Source of the DNA: Mariniflexile fucanivorans
GTDB taxonomy: Bacteria; Bacteroidota; Bacteroidia; Flavobacteriales; Flavobacteriaceae
NCBI RefSeq assembly: GCF_004341235.1
Contig: NZ_SLUP01000004.1
Location: forward strand, 310,001-374,000
Direction of reading: 5' to 3'
DNA: 64,000 nucleotides
Under the pieces are notes generated by a model. It was not told the DNA's origin. It saw only the letters and a list, made by a program, of their open reading frames with translations, and did no database searches. The translations under genes and the position numbers were made by a program. The first letter of the stretch is position 1; each line of letters begins with the position of its first letter. Shown here piece by piece: positions 1 through 9,441 of this stretch.

Positions 1-804
1 AATCCAGAATTCGATAGTCAATATACAAATCCGGAATACATTGAATTGTTAACCCGCTGGTTTCAGTTTGGTACGTTTAGTCCCATTTTCCGTATTCATG
101 GTTATGTTTCTGAAACGGAGATTTGGCGTTACGGACAAGAGTTTGAAGATACGGCACGTAAATTTATCGATTTAAGATACCAACTAATGCCTTATATCTA
201 TTCCGAAGCTAGAAAAGTAACTACAGACGGCAAACTATTAATGGCGCCATTAGCATATCAATATCCAAACGATAAAAATACTTGGGGAATTAAAGATCAA
301 CTCCTTTTTGGGGAATCTATGATGGCGGGTTTTGTAACCGAATATCAACAACGTGAAAAAGAGATTTATTTTCCAGAAGGCGATTGGTATAATTTCTGGA
401 CAAGTGAAAAGATTGAAGGTGGTAAAAAAATATCAGTAAAAGTACCACTCAACGAAACACCGTTGTATGTGAAGGCAGGAAGCATCATACCTATGAGTCC
501 ACCGGTACAATTTACGACTCAAAGAACTGAAGATCCTATGGAAATTAGAATTTATCCCGGTAAAAATGCGGAGTATGTATTGTATGTTGATGATAATGAG
601 TCTTATAACTATGAAAAAGGAACGTATTCCGAAGTGATTTTTACCTATTCAGAAAAGAATAAAACTCTTAAAATTAAAAAAGGAATCGACAATTACATGA
701 ATTTTAAAGATGTTAACATGTATTTTTATGTTTCTCTGGTTGGAAATGAAAAGGTTGAAGAAATCTTTTTTGATGGCGAAGATGTGAAGGTGAATTTCTA
801 TTAA
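1..804 (+). CDS. GH31 family glycosidase, C-terminal part (5' truncated by window edge)
   Basis: The reading frame is open from base 1, so the gene starts upstream; the TTG at 46 is not a credible start. The fragment carries the end of a GH31 (beta/alpha)8 barrel: the RWFQFG stretch, the FRIHG motif with the substrate-binding His, and the RYQLMPYIYSEA helix. The distal beta-sandwich follows (GDWYNFWT, LYVKAGSIIPM) with a DUF5110-like tail. GH31 members are retaining alpha-glucosidases, alpha-xylosidases and alpha-galactosidases. Both catalytic Asp residues should lie upstream of the window, so the specificity cannot be read. With GH39 and GH43 nearby, alpha-xylosidase is the best guess. A sulfatase follows after 12 bp, consistent with one operon. 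Confidence 0.85.
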   Translation, partial: NPEFDSQYTNPEYIELLTRWFQFGTFSPIFRIHGYVSETEIWRYGQEFEDTARKFIDLRYQLMPYIYSEARKVTTDGKLLMAPLAYQYPNDKNTWGIKDQLLFGESMMAGFVTEYQQREKEIYFPEGDWYNFWTSEKIEGGKKISVKVPLNETPLYVKAGSIIPMSPPVQFTTQRTEDPMEIRIYPGKNAEYVLYVDDNESYNYEKGTYSEVIFTYSEKNKTLKIKKGIDNYMNFKDVNMYFYVSLVGNEKVEEIFFDGEDVKVNFY

Positions 805-816
805 TTTGAAAAAAAT

Positions 817-2286
817 ATGATGAAGTCAAATATTTTTATTTTGATAGTATTCTGTGTCATAACAGGATGCCATTCAGGAAAAAATAATAAAACACAAGAA
901 CCAAAAACAACGGGTGTTAAAAATGTACTGCTCATATGTATTGATGACCTGAGGCCTGAATTAAACTCATTTGGTGCATCTCATATTATATCTCCAAACA
1001 TAGATCATTTGGCATCTATCGGAAGGGCGTTTTCAAATCATTATGTAAATTCCCCAAGTTGTGGGCCTTCTCGGTATACCATGCTTACGGGGCAATATGG
1101 TGCTGAATATAGACGTCATTCTAACCAACCATTATTCTCACGTGCTGAGGATAGAGATAAACATCCCGATCAAATAAGCCCAAGTATGCCCGAGTGGTTT
1201 AGTAACCATGGCTTTACAACGGTGTCGGTAGGGAAAGTGTCCCATCACCCAGGTGGGCGTGGTGGCGAACATTGGGACAATGATACCATAATTGAAATGC
1301 CAAACGCATGGGATAAATATATAATGCCTGTTGGAGAATGGGAAACACCTGAAGGCGCTATGCATGGTTTAGCCAATGGAAAAGTAAGATCGCCAAATCA
1401 GCGAGATGTAATTGAAGCCTTTGATGGATCTGACACCAGTTATCCAGATGGCCTTATTGCTGAAGAAGGATTAAAACAGTTGGAAGCATTGGCTTCAGGA
1501 GATAAACCATTCTTTTTAGCAATCGGTCTGATAAAACCACATTTACCGTTTGGTGCTCCTAAAAAATATTTGGATATGTACGACAATGTTACCATTCCAC
1601 CCCCAGCGCATCCAGAAAAACCAAAGGGCAAAACCACCTGGCATCCATCCAACGAATTTATGGGTTATGACCGTGGTGGAAAAGACCCAAGAGAAGACGC
1701 AGCCTTTGCTTTGGAATTAAAAAAGTATTACGCCGCCTGTGTTACTTATGCCGATAAACATGTTGGCGACATTCTTAAAAAGTTAAAGGAAACGGGAGCC
1801 GATAAAAATACCATCGTGGTTATTTGGGGCGATCATGGATGGCATTTGGGTGAACATGCCATTTGGGGAAAACATTGTCTTTTTGAAGAAGCCTTGCGTT
1901 CTCCACTGATAGTTTACGATCCAGGTATGGATAACCCAGGTGAATTTAGCAATGCCATTGTGGAATCTTTAGATATTTTTCCAACGCTATGCGAATTGAG
2001 TAAAGTCCCAATGCCAGATTTTGCGCAAGGTAGCTCGTTGGTTCCAATGATGAAAAATCCAAAATTGGAAGGACATTCCGCAGTAGCATATACCTCTGGA
2101 GCCACCACGATAAGAACGGACACCTATCGTTTTACACAACATTGCAGTGGCGATTTGGAACTTTATGATCATGATGAAAACCCATCTGAAACCGTAAATA
2201 TTGCTTCTGAAAACCCCGAATTGGTTATCAAACTCAGAAAACAAATAGAAGAAAAATTAAAGGATCCCTTTAATTGTAATCCTTAA
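817..2286 (+). CDS. S1 family sulfatase, iduronate-2-sulfatase-like lipoprotein
   Basis: A 489-residue alkaline-phosphatase-superfamily sulfatase that should hydrolyse sulfate esters on glycans. The formylglycine motif CGPSR is at residues 82-86, with Cys82 the residue to be oxidised. The N-terminal metal site is the Asp pair at 43-44 (ICIDDLRPE), and a second metal site is in [10 protein letters not shown]. The [12 protein letters not shown] start and the GKVSHHPG segment resemble the iduronate-2-sulfatase-like branch (S1_7-type). A lipobox ending at Cys18 (VITGC) predicts a lipoprotein. It lies between the GH31 and GH43 genes with short gaps. The exact S1 subfamily and position specificity are inference. 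Confidence 0.9.
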   Translation: MMKSNIFILIVFCVITGCHSGKNNKTQEPKTTGVKNVLLICIDDLRPELNSFGASHIISPNIDHLASIGRAFSNHYVNSPSCGPSRYTMLTGQYGAEYRRHSNQPLFSRAEDRDKHPDQISPSMPEWFSNHGFTTVSVGKVSHHPGGRGGEHWDNDTIIEMPNAWDKYIMPVGEWETPEGAMHGLANGKVRSPNQRDVIEAFDGSDTSYPDGLIAEEGLKQLEALASGDKPFFLAIGLIKPHLPFGAPKKYLDMYDNVTIPPPAHPEKPKGKTTWHPSNEFMGYDRGGKDPREDAAFALELKKYYAACVTYADKHVGDILKKLKETGADKNTIVVIWGDHGWHLGEHAIWGKHCLFEEALRSPLIVYDPGMDNPGEFSNAIVESLDIFPTLCELSKVPMPDFAQGSSLVPMMKNPKLEGHSAVAYTSGATTIRTDTYRFTQHCSGDLELYDHDENPSETVNIASENPELVIKLRKQIEEKLKDPFNCNP

Positions 2287-2305
2287 AAATTAAAAATAAA
2301 AAACA

Positions 2306-3658
2306 ATGAAATATTTATTAACGCTTTTTATCTGCTTTTCAGGTTTGAGTTTTTCTCAAAACCCTGTCTTTACCCATGTATTTACTGCCGATCCTTCTCC
2401 GCATGTTTGGCCAGATGATCCAAATAAACTTTGGGTATATACTTCGCATGATGAGCCGGGTTCGAATAACCATTATGGAATGACGGGTTACCATGCTTTT
2501 TCTACTACCGATATGGTGAATTGGACAGACCACGGACGTATTCTACATTTAGAAAATGTAGATTGGGCTGAAAGTCATGCTTGGGCTATGGATGCAGCAT
2601 ACTATAGAGGTAATTATTACCTGATTTATTGTATGAAAGAAGCCGGCATCGGACTTTTTAGAACAGGCATTGCTCGTAGCGATGTTCCGCAAGGGCCATT
2701 TACAGATTTAGGCTATGTAAAAGGCGTAGAATTCGGTCAAGATCCTGCCCTTTTTATTGATGATGACGGCAAACCATATTTGTTTTGGGGACATGACAGA
2801 CAATGTTATGCAGCAGAGCTGAATGCCGATTTAATGTCTATTAAACCAGAAACCTATGTGGATTTAACCAAACAACTAACCCATGTTTTCGAAGGGCCTT
2901 GGGTGCACAAACGCAAAGGAAAATACTACTTAACATACCCCGGATTAACACCAAGACGTTGGCCAGAAAAAATGTTTTATGCCGTGGCAGATAAGCCTTT
3001 AGGACCTTATGAATTTAAAGGGGTCTTCATCGACGATTTTGAGGGGCAAAGTGGAACCAACCACGGTGGTACAGTTACCTTTCAAGGGAAAGACATCATG
3101 TTTTACCACAGCGCATGGTTATCAGGTGGTTTAAGTGAAACTAGAAACGTCATGGCAGATTATTTGAATTACGATAAAAATGGAAATATCATTCCTATTT
3201 TGCCATCAAAAGAAGGCTTGGGCAATGCAAAACGTACCCGAACCACCTTACTTTTAGAGGCTGAAAACGGTTTTGCAGCAGGTGGCGAATTGTATAATGT
3301 GATTGTGGATACTTGGATAAAAGGCTACAGTGGTAAGGGTTATGTGACCAATTTTGACAATCCATACGACCATGTATCTATATTAGCGCAGGTAGCGAAG
3401 CCTGCAAAATATCGTTTTAAAGTAAGATATGCGTCGCCAGAAGGAGAATCAAATCATGATATATTAATCAATAGTCATATATATAGAGAATTTGTTTTTC
3501 CGCAATCGGATACTTTTCGTGAAATCGATTTTGGCATCGTGGATTTAAAAGAAGGCAATAATTTGGTGCGTATTTTTAAGAGAGATTGGAAACCATCGAA
3601 AGGTGATATAGCTATCGATTATATAAAACTGGAACAAGTTTTTGAAGATGAGCTATAG
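2306..3658 (+). CDS. GH43-like glycoside hydrolase with C-terminal CBM6-like domain
   Basis: A 450-residue secreted protein with signal peptide cleavage expected after FSQ (residue 18). Residues about 20-300 form a five-bladed beta-propeller of GH43 type. The three acidic positions of the family are visible: Asp29 in TADPSPHVW (base), Asp146 in GQDPALFID (pKa modulator) and Glu196 in EGPWVHKRKG (acid). Residues about 310-447 begin LLLEAENGF and look like a CBM6-type carbohydrate-binding beta-sandwich. GH43 enzymes are inverting beta-xylosidases, alpha-L-arabinofuranosidases or exo-galactanases. Release of xylose or arabinose decorations is an inference from the neighbouring GH39 and GH31. The GH28-like gene follows after 34 bp. 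Confidence 0.88.
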   Translation: MKYLLTLFICFSGLSFSQNPVFTHVFTADPSPHVWPDDPNKLWVYTSHDEPGSNNHYGMTGYHAFSTTDMVNWTDHGRILHLENVDWAESHAWAMDAAYYRGNYYLIYCMKEAGIGLFRTGIARSDVPQGPFTDLGYVKGVEFGQDPALFIDDDGKPYLFWGHDRQCYAAELNADLMSIKPETYVDLTKQLTHVFEGPWVHKRKGKYYLTYPGLTPRRWPEKMFYAVADKPLGPYEFKGVFIDDFEGQSGTNHGGTVTFQGKDIMFYHSAWLSGGLSETRNVMADYLNYDKNGNIIPILPSKEGLGNAKRTRTTLLLEAENGFAAGGELYNVIVDTWIKGYSGKGYVTNFDNPYDHVSILAQVAKPAKYRFKVRYASPEGESNHDILINSHIYREFVFPQSDTFREIDFGIVDLKEGNNLVRIFKRDWKPSKGDIAIDYIKLEQVFEDEL

Positions 3659-3692
3659 TTGAAAAGTATGAAACTTTCAAAAAACAGAAAAT

Positions 3693-5021
3693 ATGATAAA
3701 AGTTTTTAAAAAAGCAATTTTATTGTACAGCGTGAGCTTCCTTTTTGGATGCAATGTTTCTGCTCAAAAAGTAAAAATTTATCCCGCACCTGGTGGTATT
3801 GAATTGTCAAAGGCGTTTGTGGTTAAAGTTGAAGGACAAGAGGTACCTGTTTATAAAACAAAAATTCCGTCCGCAGAACCTATTCCTCGATTAAAACCTA
3901 CGGGCGAATATGGATTTACATCTGTAGCATCTTTCGATATGAATGCAAGTGTTACTGTTTTCATAGATTGCCCTGAAAAAGTGAAGTCCGTTAAAATTTT
4001 ACCAACTTCCTATGGTATCAAACCAACTTTTAAAGGAAATAAAATCACTTTTCAATTAAAAAATCCGGGTCATGTTACGGTTGAAGTAAACGGGGAATGG
4101 CACGAATCTTTACATATTTTAGCCAATCCATTTGAAGAAAACATTCCTGACCCTAACGATCCTAATGTGATTTATTTTGGTCCTGGAGTGCATGATGTAA
4201 CCAACGTAACGATTTCCGATGGTCAAACAATTTACATTGCAGGAGGTGCATATTTACGTTGTGGTACACTAGATAATGAAGAAGAGATTGAAATACGAGG
4301 TCATTTAAGAAAACCACCAACTTTTATTCTTGAGGGGAAAAATGTAAGCATTCGTGGTCGCGGTATTATAGACCAGAGTACGGTACCTAAAAAGGAAAGA
4401 CGATATACCATTTTAGCGCATAAAGCTGAAAATGTAACCATTGAAGGTGTTACCATTTTCGACCCAAGTCATTGGACGATTCCTATTCAAAGTTGCGATA
4501 ACGTTCATGTCGATAATATAAAAATTATAGGATGGAGAGGAAATGCTGATGGTGTTGATATTACAAGCAGTAGGGACGTTTTGGTGGAAAACTGTTTTAT
4601 GAGAACCTTTGATGATGCCGTTGTTATTAAATCTTTTGGAGGCTATGGTGAAGTGAAAAATGTTCATACTCGAAAATGTGTGGTTTGGAATGAATTAGCA
4701 CATTCTTTAAGTATTGGTGCCGAAGTACATGAAAACATCAGTTATGTGCTTTTTGAAGATTGTGATGTGATCCATGATGTGGGAAGAGAAACAGCTTTGA
4801 GAGTCTATCATTGTGATGATGCAGTGATTAGCAACGTCACTTTTGATAACATTAGAATTGAAGAAGCACGTCGATTGATTTCTTGTTGGATTGGAAAAAC
4901 CAGATGGACAGAAACAGAAGAGCGCGGCCATATTAAAAACGTCATTTTTAAAAATATTGTAGCAACCTCAGCGCCTATTGATACGACACTTACAGGGTTT
5001 CAAGATGGTACCGATTGGTAA
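3693..5021 (+). CDS. GH28-like parallel beta-helix glycosidase, ends at an in-frame premature stop
   Basis: This reads as 442 residues with a signal peptide ending near VSAQ. The fold is a right-handed beta-helix of polygalacturonase (GH28) type. The catalytic acids are recognisable as NADGVD (284-289) and the Asp pair 307-308 in TFDDAVV. The later family positions are altered to SLSIGAE and LRVYH, so it need not act on homogalacturonan. The frame stops at TAA 5019-5021 just after DGTDW, but coding sequence of the same family continues directly in frame for 53 more codons. The active-site residues lie before the stop, yet the last coil and capping region is lost unless the stop is read through or is a sequence error. 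Confidence 0.85.
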   Translation: MIKVFKKAILLYSVSFLFGCNVSAQKVKIYPAPGGIELSKAFVVKVEGQEVPVYKTKIPSAEPIPRLKPTGEYGFTSVASFDMNASVTVFIDCPEKVKSVKILPTSYGIKPTFKGNKITFQLKNPGHVTVEVNGEWHESLHILANPFEENIPDPNDPNVIYFGPGVHDVTNVTISDGQTIYIAGGAYLRCGTLDNEEEIEIRGHLRKPPTFILEGKNVSIRGRGIIDQSTVPKKERRYTILAHKAENVTIEGVTIFDPSHWTIPIQSCDNVHVDNIKIIGWRGNADGVDITSSRDVLVENCFMRTFDDAVVIKSFGGYGEVKNVHTRKCVVWNELAHSLSIGAEVHENISYVLFEDCDVIHDVGRETALRVYHCDDAVISNVTFDNIRIEEARRLISCWIGKTRWTETEERGHIKNVIFKNIVATSAPIDTTLTGFQDGTDW

Positions 5022-5183
5022 CCCTATATTATTAAAGATCATGCAAGTATGGAGTTGGTAGGGTTTGATGAGGAACACTTGGTTGAAAATATAGTGTTTG
5101 ACAATGTAGTGCTTGATGGTAAAAAAGTAGAGGCAAAACAGGTGACCTCAAACGAGTTTGTTAAAAATGTTCAATTTAAATAA
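5022..5183 (+). pseudogene. Separated C-terminal tail of the GH28-like gene
   Basis: Directly after the TAA at 5019-5021 the same frame stays open for 53 codons to a second TAA at 5181-5183. The translation contains GFDEEHLVENIVFDNVVL and VKNVQFK, which reads as the final coils of the same beta-helix. There is no plausible separate start or ribosome binding site. The next gene starts 19 bp after the second stop, which is the usual spacing in this operon. A single change (CAA or AAA to TAA) explains the split. I treat it as part of a disrupted gene of 495 residues. Confidence 0.8.
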
Positions 5184-5202
5184 CTAATAGAAAAATTAAA
5201 AA

Positions 5203-6609
5203 ATGAATAAGCAAATATTAATGGTGTTTTCGGTTTTGTTACTGTTTTTTTCATGTCGAGCGCAATCGACAGCCAATCAGAAAACAATTATTGAGGTAAA
5301 TACCCTATCCGAATTTAAAAATTATTTGAATCAGGATAACGTCCATGTTAAGCTCAAAGCAGGAAATAATCAAATTGATGATGCTCAAAAAATTAGGTTT
5401 ATAGAAATCACTAGTAATAATTCCTATTATGATTTAAGAGATGTCCGGTTTATGGTTGATACTAAGTTGTTTAGTCGTGATGATTTAATTAAAAGTAATG
5501 ACGGAAATAGTATGTATTGCGCCATAGAAATCTCTGGAAAAAATACAACGCTTGAGGGTTTATATATTGAGACTTATGGCGATACACCGGGCAGACAAAG
5601 CAAAAATAAAATTTTTAACATCGTAGGAGAAGATGTGACTTTAAAAGATGTCGAAGTGCGAACGACAGGTTCAAGTCCATGGGGTTATGGGTATTTGTAC
5701 GGTTTAGGTGGCAACGATGTTCGAAAGATGAATGGTATTCGCGTTGGCTATCCGGCAAAAAACGTAAAATTACTCGGTTGTAAAGTCCACATGCGGGCCA
5801 TGGGTCATGCTATTTTTTTACAAGGAGCTGAAAACACGTTGATTGAAAACTGTCAGGTTGATGGCTTGCTTCGTACTACCGACGCTATGCTTGCCGAAAC
5901 GTCAGGCTACGGTTTCGATAAAAAGTTTTATGCGGGTAAAGGCAATTATATAGAAGGCACCATAGTGGCCGAAGATGGTAAAATTTTGCCGGGAGAAATC
6001 ATATCGCTTAGTGAGGATGGCATCCGTATGTACCCAGACTACAAGGGCCATGAAACGAAAAATACCACCGTAAAGAATTGTACGGTTACACAAATGCGAC
6101 GCGGGATATGTACGGGGTTGAGCACTTCAGGAGACATGGTAATTGACTGTGTGGTGCGCGACTGTGTGGCAACAGGCTACAACGTGGGAAATGAAGATAC
6201 TTTAATTAATTGCAGTGCCGATGCTAAATATGGAGAAGCCTTTTGTATTCCCTACACCAATGCCAAAAATGCTAAGGTAGAAATGACCATTTTAGATAGC
6301 AGGCATGGAATAGCCAATAATTTACTAGCAAAAATAAATGGCACGGGGCACCAAGTGGTAATCAAAACCAAGTCGTCGGAATATATTCCAGATAGTATGT
6401 TTATTAAGTTGTCGGTTTGGGAAGGTTATGGCAATTTTAATGAAAAGGCAACCATGCACGCTACGGAAATTAAACTAGATAATCAAACGGAAACAGAGGT
6501 AATAACATTCAATGGGACTGAGAATTTAGACGTAAAAAGTGTTGGAAAAGTACGTGAAGCTACCGATTCAGAAAATGTTATAAATGAAAGTAATCGAACC
6601 AAGCGTTAA
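5203..6609 (+). CDS. Secreted right-handed beta-helix protein, paralogue 1 of 8 (putative polysaccharide-degrading enzyme)
   Basis: 468 residues. The N-terminus could be a lipoprotein signal (Cys18 in FFSC) or be cleaved after CRAQ. The rest is short beta-strand coils with Asn ladders (TLIENCQV, TVKNCTV), typical of parallel beta-helix lyases and hydrolases. Family signatures shared with seven other genes here are GSSPWGYG (from Gly156), GHAIF (His202), RTTDAMLAETSG (Glu232) and SLSEDGIRMY (Glu271). The KHS motif found in most paralogues is replaced by KMNG. I do not recognise a named CAZy family. Being Ca-dependent lyases related to PL6, or glycosidases, are both possible. It sits in a run of three such genes with 19-58 bp gaps. 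Confidence 0.75.
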   Translation: MNKQILMVFSVLLLFFSCRAQSTANQKTIIEVNTLSEFKNYLNQDNVHVKLKAGNNQIDDAQKIRFIEITSNNSYYDLRDVRFMVDTKLFSRDDLIKSNDGNSMYCAIEISGKNTTLEGLYIETYGDTPGRQSKNKIFNIVGEDVTLKDVEVRTTGSSPWGYGYLYGLGGNDVRKMNGIRVGYPAKNVKLLGCKVHMRAMGHAIFLQGAENTLIENCQVDGLLRTTDAMLAETSGYGFDKKFYAGKGNYIEGTIVAEDGKILPGEIISLSEDGIRMYPDYKGHETKNTTVKNCTVTQMRRGICTGLSTSGDMVIDCVVRDCVATGYNVGNEDTLINCSADAKYGEAFCIPYTNAKNAKVEMTILDSRHGIANNLLAKINGTGHQVVIKTKSSEYIPDSMFIKLSVWEGYGNFNEKATMHATEIKLDNQTETEVITFNGTENLDVKSVGKVREATDSENVINESNRTKR

Positions 6610-6630
6610 GGAGTAAAATACGTAAAATTT

Positions 6631-7986
6631 ATGAATATAAAATTTAGTCTATTATTAGTTTGTGCAGTATTTATTAGTAATGTTATCGAAGCTAAAGAAA
6701 TAAAAATCAGCTCAATTGAAGAATTGGCAAAATATGCTGCGGAAAGTGGTAATACTATTAACATGGCACCGGGAGTTTATAAATTGACAGATTATTTGAC
6801 CTTAGACGTCATTAATGCGCGTCGTAACAGTAAGGAATTTCAGTATATCATTTTTAGTGGAAGTAATAATGTTTTTAATCTAAATGGAGTAGAAATCGAG
6901 TTGGATACAGAGATTCGAACCTTATTAAATCCGCCGATACATTCCGATGAATTTTTAGTAACTGGATCAAATAATTCCTTTTTAGGGTTAACAATAAGAT
7001 GTATTGGCGAAGGTATTTCCCCTGGAGGTACGGTACTTAAGGTTGCTGGAGAAGTAAATATTCTTAAAGACATCACCTTACATGTGTCAGGATCTTATCC
7101 TTACGGATATGGAGATTTATTTGGAAAAGGAAAGCAAAAAGAAACGACCGTAAAACACCAAAAACATAGTGGACTTTTAGTTACGGGAAACAAGACTAAA
7201 CTATACGGCTGTAAGGTGTTTAGTCGCTCTTTTGGACACTGTTTCTTTATTCAACAAAATCCTAAAAATGTGTATTTCGAGAACTGTTATGCAGAAGGGG
7301 AAGTACGTACCACCGATGCGGTTTTGGCAGAAACATCAGGTCCTGCATTTGATGTGAATTTTAAAACATGGACTCAAAATCGTGAAGGCGCATATGTGGT
7401 GACTCCTGGTTATATGAAATCGCTTTGCGAAGATGGTTTTCGGACTTATGGAAAATGCGAAAACATAACATTCAAGAATTGTACGGCTAAAAATACGCGT
7501 GCAGGATTTGAACTTCGCTTTAATGACAGTGCGCGCCTAGAAAATTGCACAACAATTGGAACAGAACGTGGTTATTGGATTGGCGATAATACCGTTCTTA
7601 TCAATTCTAAGGGAGATGCCAATTATGGTCCAATATTGTTTGTTGAAGGTAGTCATGTAAATGTAGAATTGACTGTTGATACAGCAGAATCAGATCGATT
7701 GGTTCATTCCTTAATGACAGTTTTTGGGGATAATAATAAAATAGTCTTGAAAGCCGCAGACGGAAAAAAGAGAACGCAGGAACTCCCTATCTTGATTGGT
7801 TATACGCCGCCTTTACACGGAGAGTCTATGTCCCCTTATAATGAAGCCGAAGTTAGTGGTTTAAACTTGAAAAATGAAATAGGGATGCCTATAAGCATAG
7901 GTAAAATGGCAAAAAGCAGCACGATTGAAACCAATGGAAAGATTATTGAGAATAAAGGGGAAAATATTGAAGTAGTAAAAAGATAG
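6631..7986 (+). CDS. Secreted right-handed beta-helix protein, paralogue 2 of 8
   Basis: 451 residues with a signal peptide ending near VIEAKE. After the N-terminal pattern ISSIEELAKYAAES and APGVYKL, the beta-helix carries GSYPYGYGDLFGKG (from Gly154), KHSGLL, FGHCFF (His203), RTTDAVLAETSG (Glu234) and SLCEDGFRTYG (Glu267). It is closest to the next gene and to the catalytic part of the 54949 gene (the ETSG subgroup). It has no extra modules and no T9SS domain, so it is probably periplasmic. His203 and the two Glu residues sit at equivalent places in all eight paralogues and are candidate active-site or metal-site residues. The substrate is unknown. Confidence 0.75.
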   Translation: MNIKFSLLLVCAVFISNVIEAKEIKISSIEELAKYAAESGNTINMAPGVYKLTDYLTLDVINARRNSKEFQYIIFSGSNNVFNLNGVEIELDTEIRTLLNPPIHSDEFLVTGSNNSFLGLTIRCIGEGISPGGTVLKVAGEVNILKDITLHVSGSYPYGYGDLFGKGKQKETTVKHQKHSGLLVTGNKTKLYGCKVFSRSFGHCFFIQQNPKNVYFENCYAEGEVRTTDAVLAETSGPAFDVNFKTWTQNREGAYVVTPGYMKSLCEDGFRTYGKCENITFKNCTAKNTRAGFELRFNDSARLENCTTIGTERGYWIGDNTVLINSKGDANYGPILFVEGSHVNVELTVDTAESDRLVHSLMTVFGDNNKIVLKAADGKKRTQELPILIGYTPPLHGESMSPYNEAEVSGLNLKNEIGMPISIGKMAKSSTIETNGKIIENKGENIEVVKR

Positions 7987-8044
7987 TCCACTTCTAAAAT
8001 TTAAAAAATTGATATAAATACCAAAAAAATTTAAAAAATAATTT

Positions 8045-9415
8045 ATGAATAAGCGACAAATACCTTTGATTTTTGGATTCCTGTTTATCTGCAATTTTAT
8101 TCATGCAACGGATATAAAAATCAACTCATTAAACGAGCTGGCAAAATATGCAGCGGAAAGTGGTAACACCATTATCATGGCGCCGGGAGTCTATCAAATG
8201 GAAGATTATTTAACCGCCGATGTGGTTCGAAATACAAAACCAGATGAGATTCGTAGATATGCTATGATTAAGTTCAGTGGAAACAATAATATTTTTGATT
8301 TTACCGGGGTTACCATAGAGGTCAACACCAAACTGTTAAGTGTTTTTAAATCCCGTGTGAGTGAATTTTATGTATCAGGAAATAATGTTCACATTAAAGG
8401 TTTAACGGTTACAGATATAGGAAATCATCCAACATTCAGTGGAGGGCATTCATTTACGGTTGCCGGAGATGATGTAAGAATTGAAAAAGTAACTTTATAT
8501 GTCAGCGGTTCTTCGCCTTATGGTTATGGTGATTTGTTAGGAAAAGGCGATGCGAATCTTGCCACGTTAAAAAAACACAGTGGCATGTGTATAGAAGGGT
8601 TGAATGATACGATTATTGATTGCGCTATTTATTCCAAAGCCTTCGGACATTTGTTTTTTGTACAAGGCGGACGAAATGTGCTTTTTGAAAATTGCTATGC
8701 TGAAGGTGTGATAAGAACTACCGATAAAATGCTTGCAGAAACCTCTGGTCTTGCTTACGATGTAAATTTTGCAGCGGTATATAAAAATTATGAAGGGAAA
8801 AAGATAATTACACCAGGTTACACGAAATCGATGAATGAATGCGGTTTTCGTATGTACGGAAAAGGTGGGGTAAAAGGCATTACAACAGGAGCAGTAACTG
8901 CCATAAATTGCAAAGCGAAAAACACCCGCATCGGTTTTGCTTTCGGAAAAGTTACAGATGATATTTTGATAAAAGATAGTGAAGCCGTTGGTTGCGAAGT
9001 GGGGTATTATCTTACCGGTGTTAAAGTTGAAAACAGCCGAGGCGATATGGTAAATGGACCATTATTATATGTTACTAAGGGAGAAGTTTCTGATGTAGAA
9101 TTAGCCTTGATTTCTAATGATTCTAAAACCACAGTACATCTACTTGCTGGTATTGCAGGTGAAAATCATAAAGTGACAATCAAAAAAGAGGGAGACTTAA
9201 CTAAAGGTAAGGTGCTTCCAATAAAAATAGGAACCACTTCGCCCACAGCAAATAACGGATTTTCTCCGTTAGGAAAAGCGCCTACTTCGGGGATTCTTTT
9301 AACAAACTTAACGGGCATGCCTGTGGAATTGAATGCGGTTTCAAGTTCGTGTAAAATAATCACGAATGGGGAGGTTACTGATAAAGGAATTAATAACGAG
9401 ATAGTTAAAAACTAA
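8045..9415 (+). CDS. Secreted right-handed beta-helix protein, paralogue 3 of 8
   Basis: 456 residues with a signal peptide ending near FIHATD. The N-terminal segment (INSLNELAKYAAESGNTI, then MAPGVYQM) nearly matches paralogue 2, pointing to a tandem duplication. The motifs are GSSPYGYGDLLGKG (from Gly155), KKHSGM, FGHLFFVQGG (His202), RTTDKMLAETSG (Glu232) and SMNECGFRMYG (Glu265). The stretch FVQGGRNVLFENCYAE also occurs almost unchanged in the 54949 protein. No additional domain is visible. The GH39 gene follows after 26 bp, so co-transcription is likely. An endo- or exo-acting depolymerase is inference from fold and context. Confidence 0.75.
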   Translation: MNKRQIPLIFGFLFICNFIHATDIKINSLNELAKYAAESGNTIIMAPGVYQMEDYLTADVVRNTKPDEIRRYAMIKFSGNNNIFDFTGVTIEVNTKLLSVFKSRVSEFYVSGNNVHIKGLTVTDIGNHPTFSGGHSFTVAGDDVRIEKVTLYVSGSSPYGYGDLLGKGDANLATLKKHSGMCIEGLNDTIIDCAIYSKAFGHLFFVQGGRNVLFENCYAEGVIRTTDKMLAETSGLAYDVNFAAVYKNYEGKKIITPGYTKSMNECGFRMYGKGGVKGITTGAVTAINCKAKNTRIGFAFGKVTDDILIKDSEAVGCEVGYYLTGVKVENSRGDMVNGPLLYVTKGEVSDVELALISNDSKTTVHLLAGIAGENHKVTIKKEGDLTKGKVLPIKIGTTSPTANNGFSPLGKAPTSGILLTNLTGMPVELNAVSSSCKIITNGEVTDKGINNEIVKN

Positions 9416-9441
9416 TTATTATAAAAAAAAAATAATAGAAT

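Noticed and set aside
1138-2244. Antisense open frames within the first sulfatase and similar ones throughout the window
   Set aside because: They are shadows of well-supported + strand genes, with no signal peptide, no recognisable domain and no ribosome binding site.
5203-9415. Assignment of the beta-helix proteins to PL6 or another named lyase family
   Set aside because: The fold and the early PGVY pattern are compatible, but I could not identify PL6 catalytic residues with confidence.
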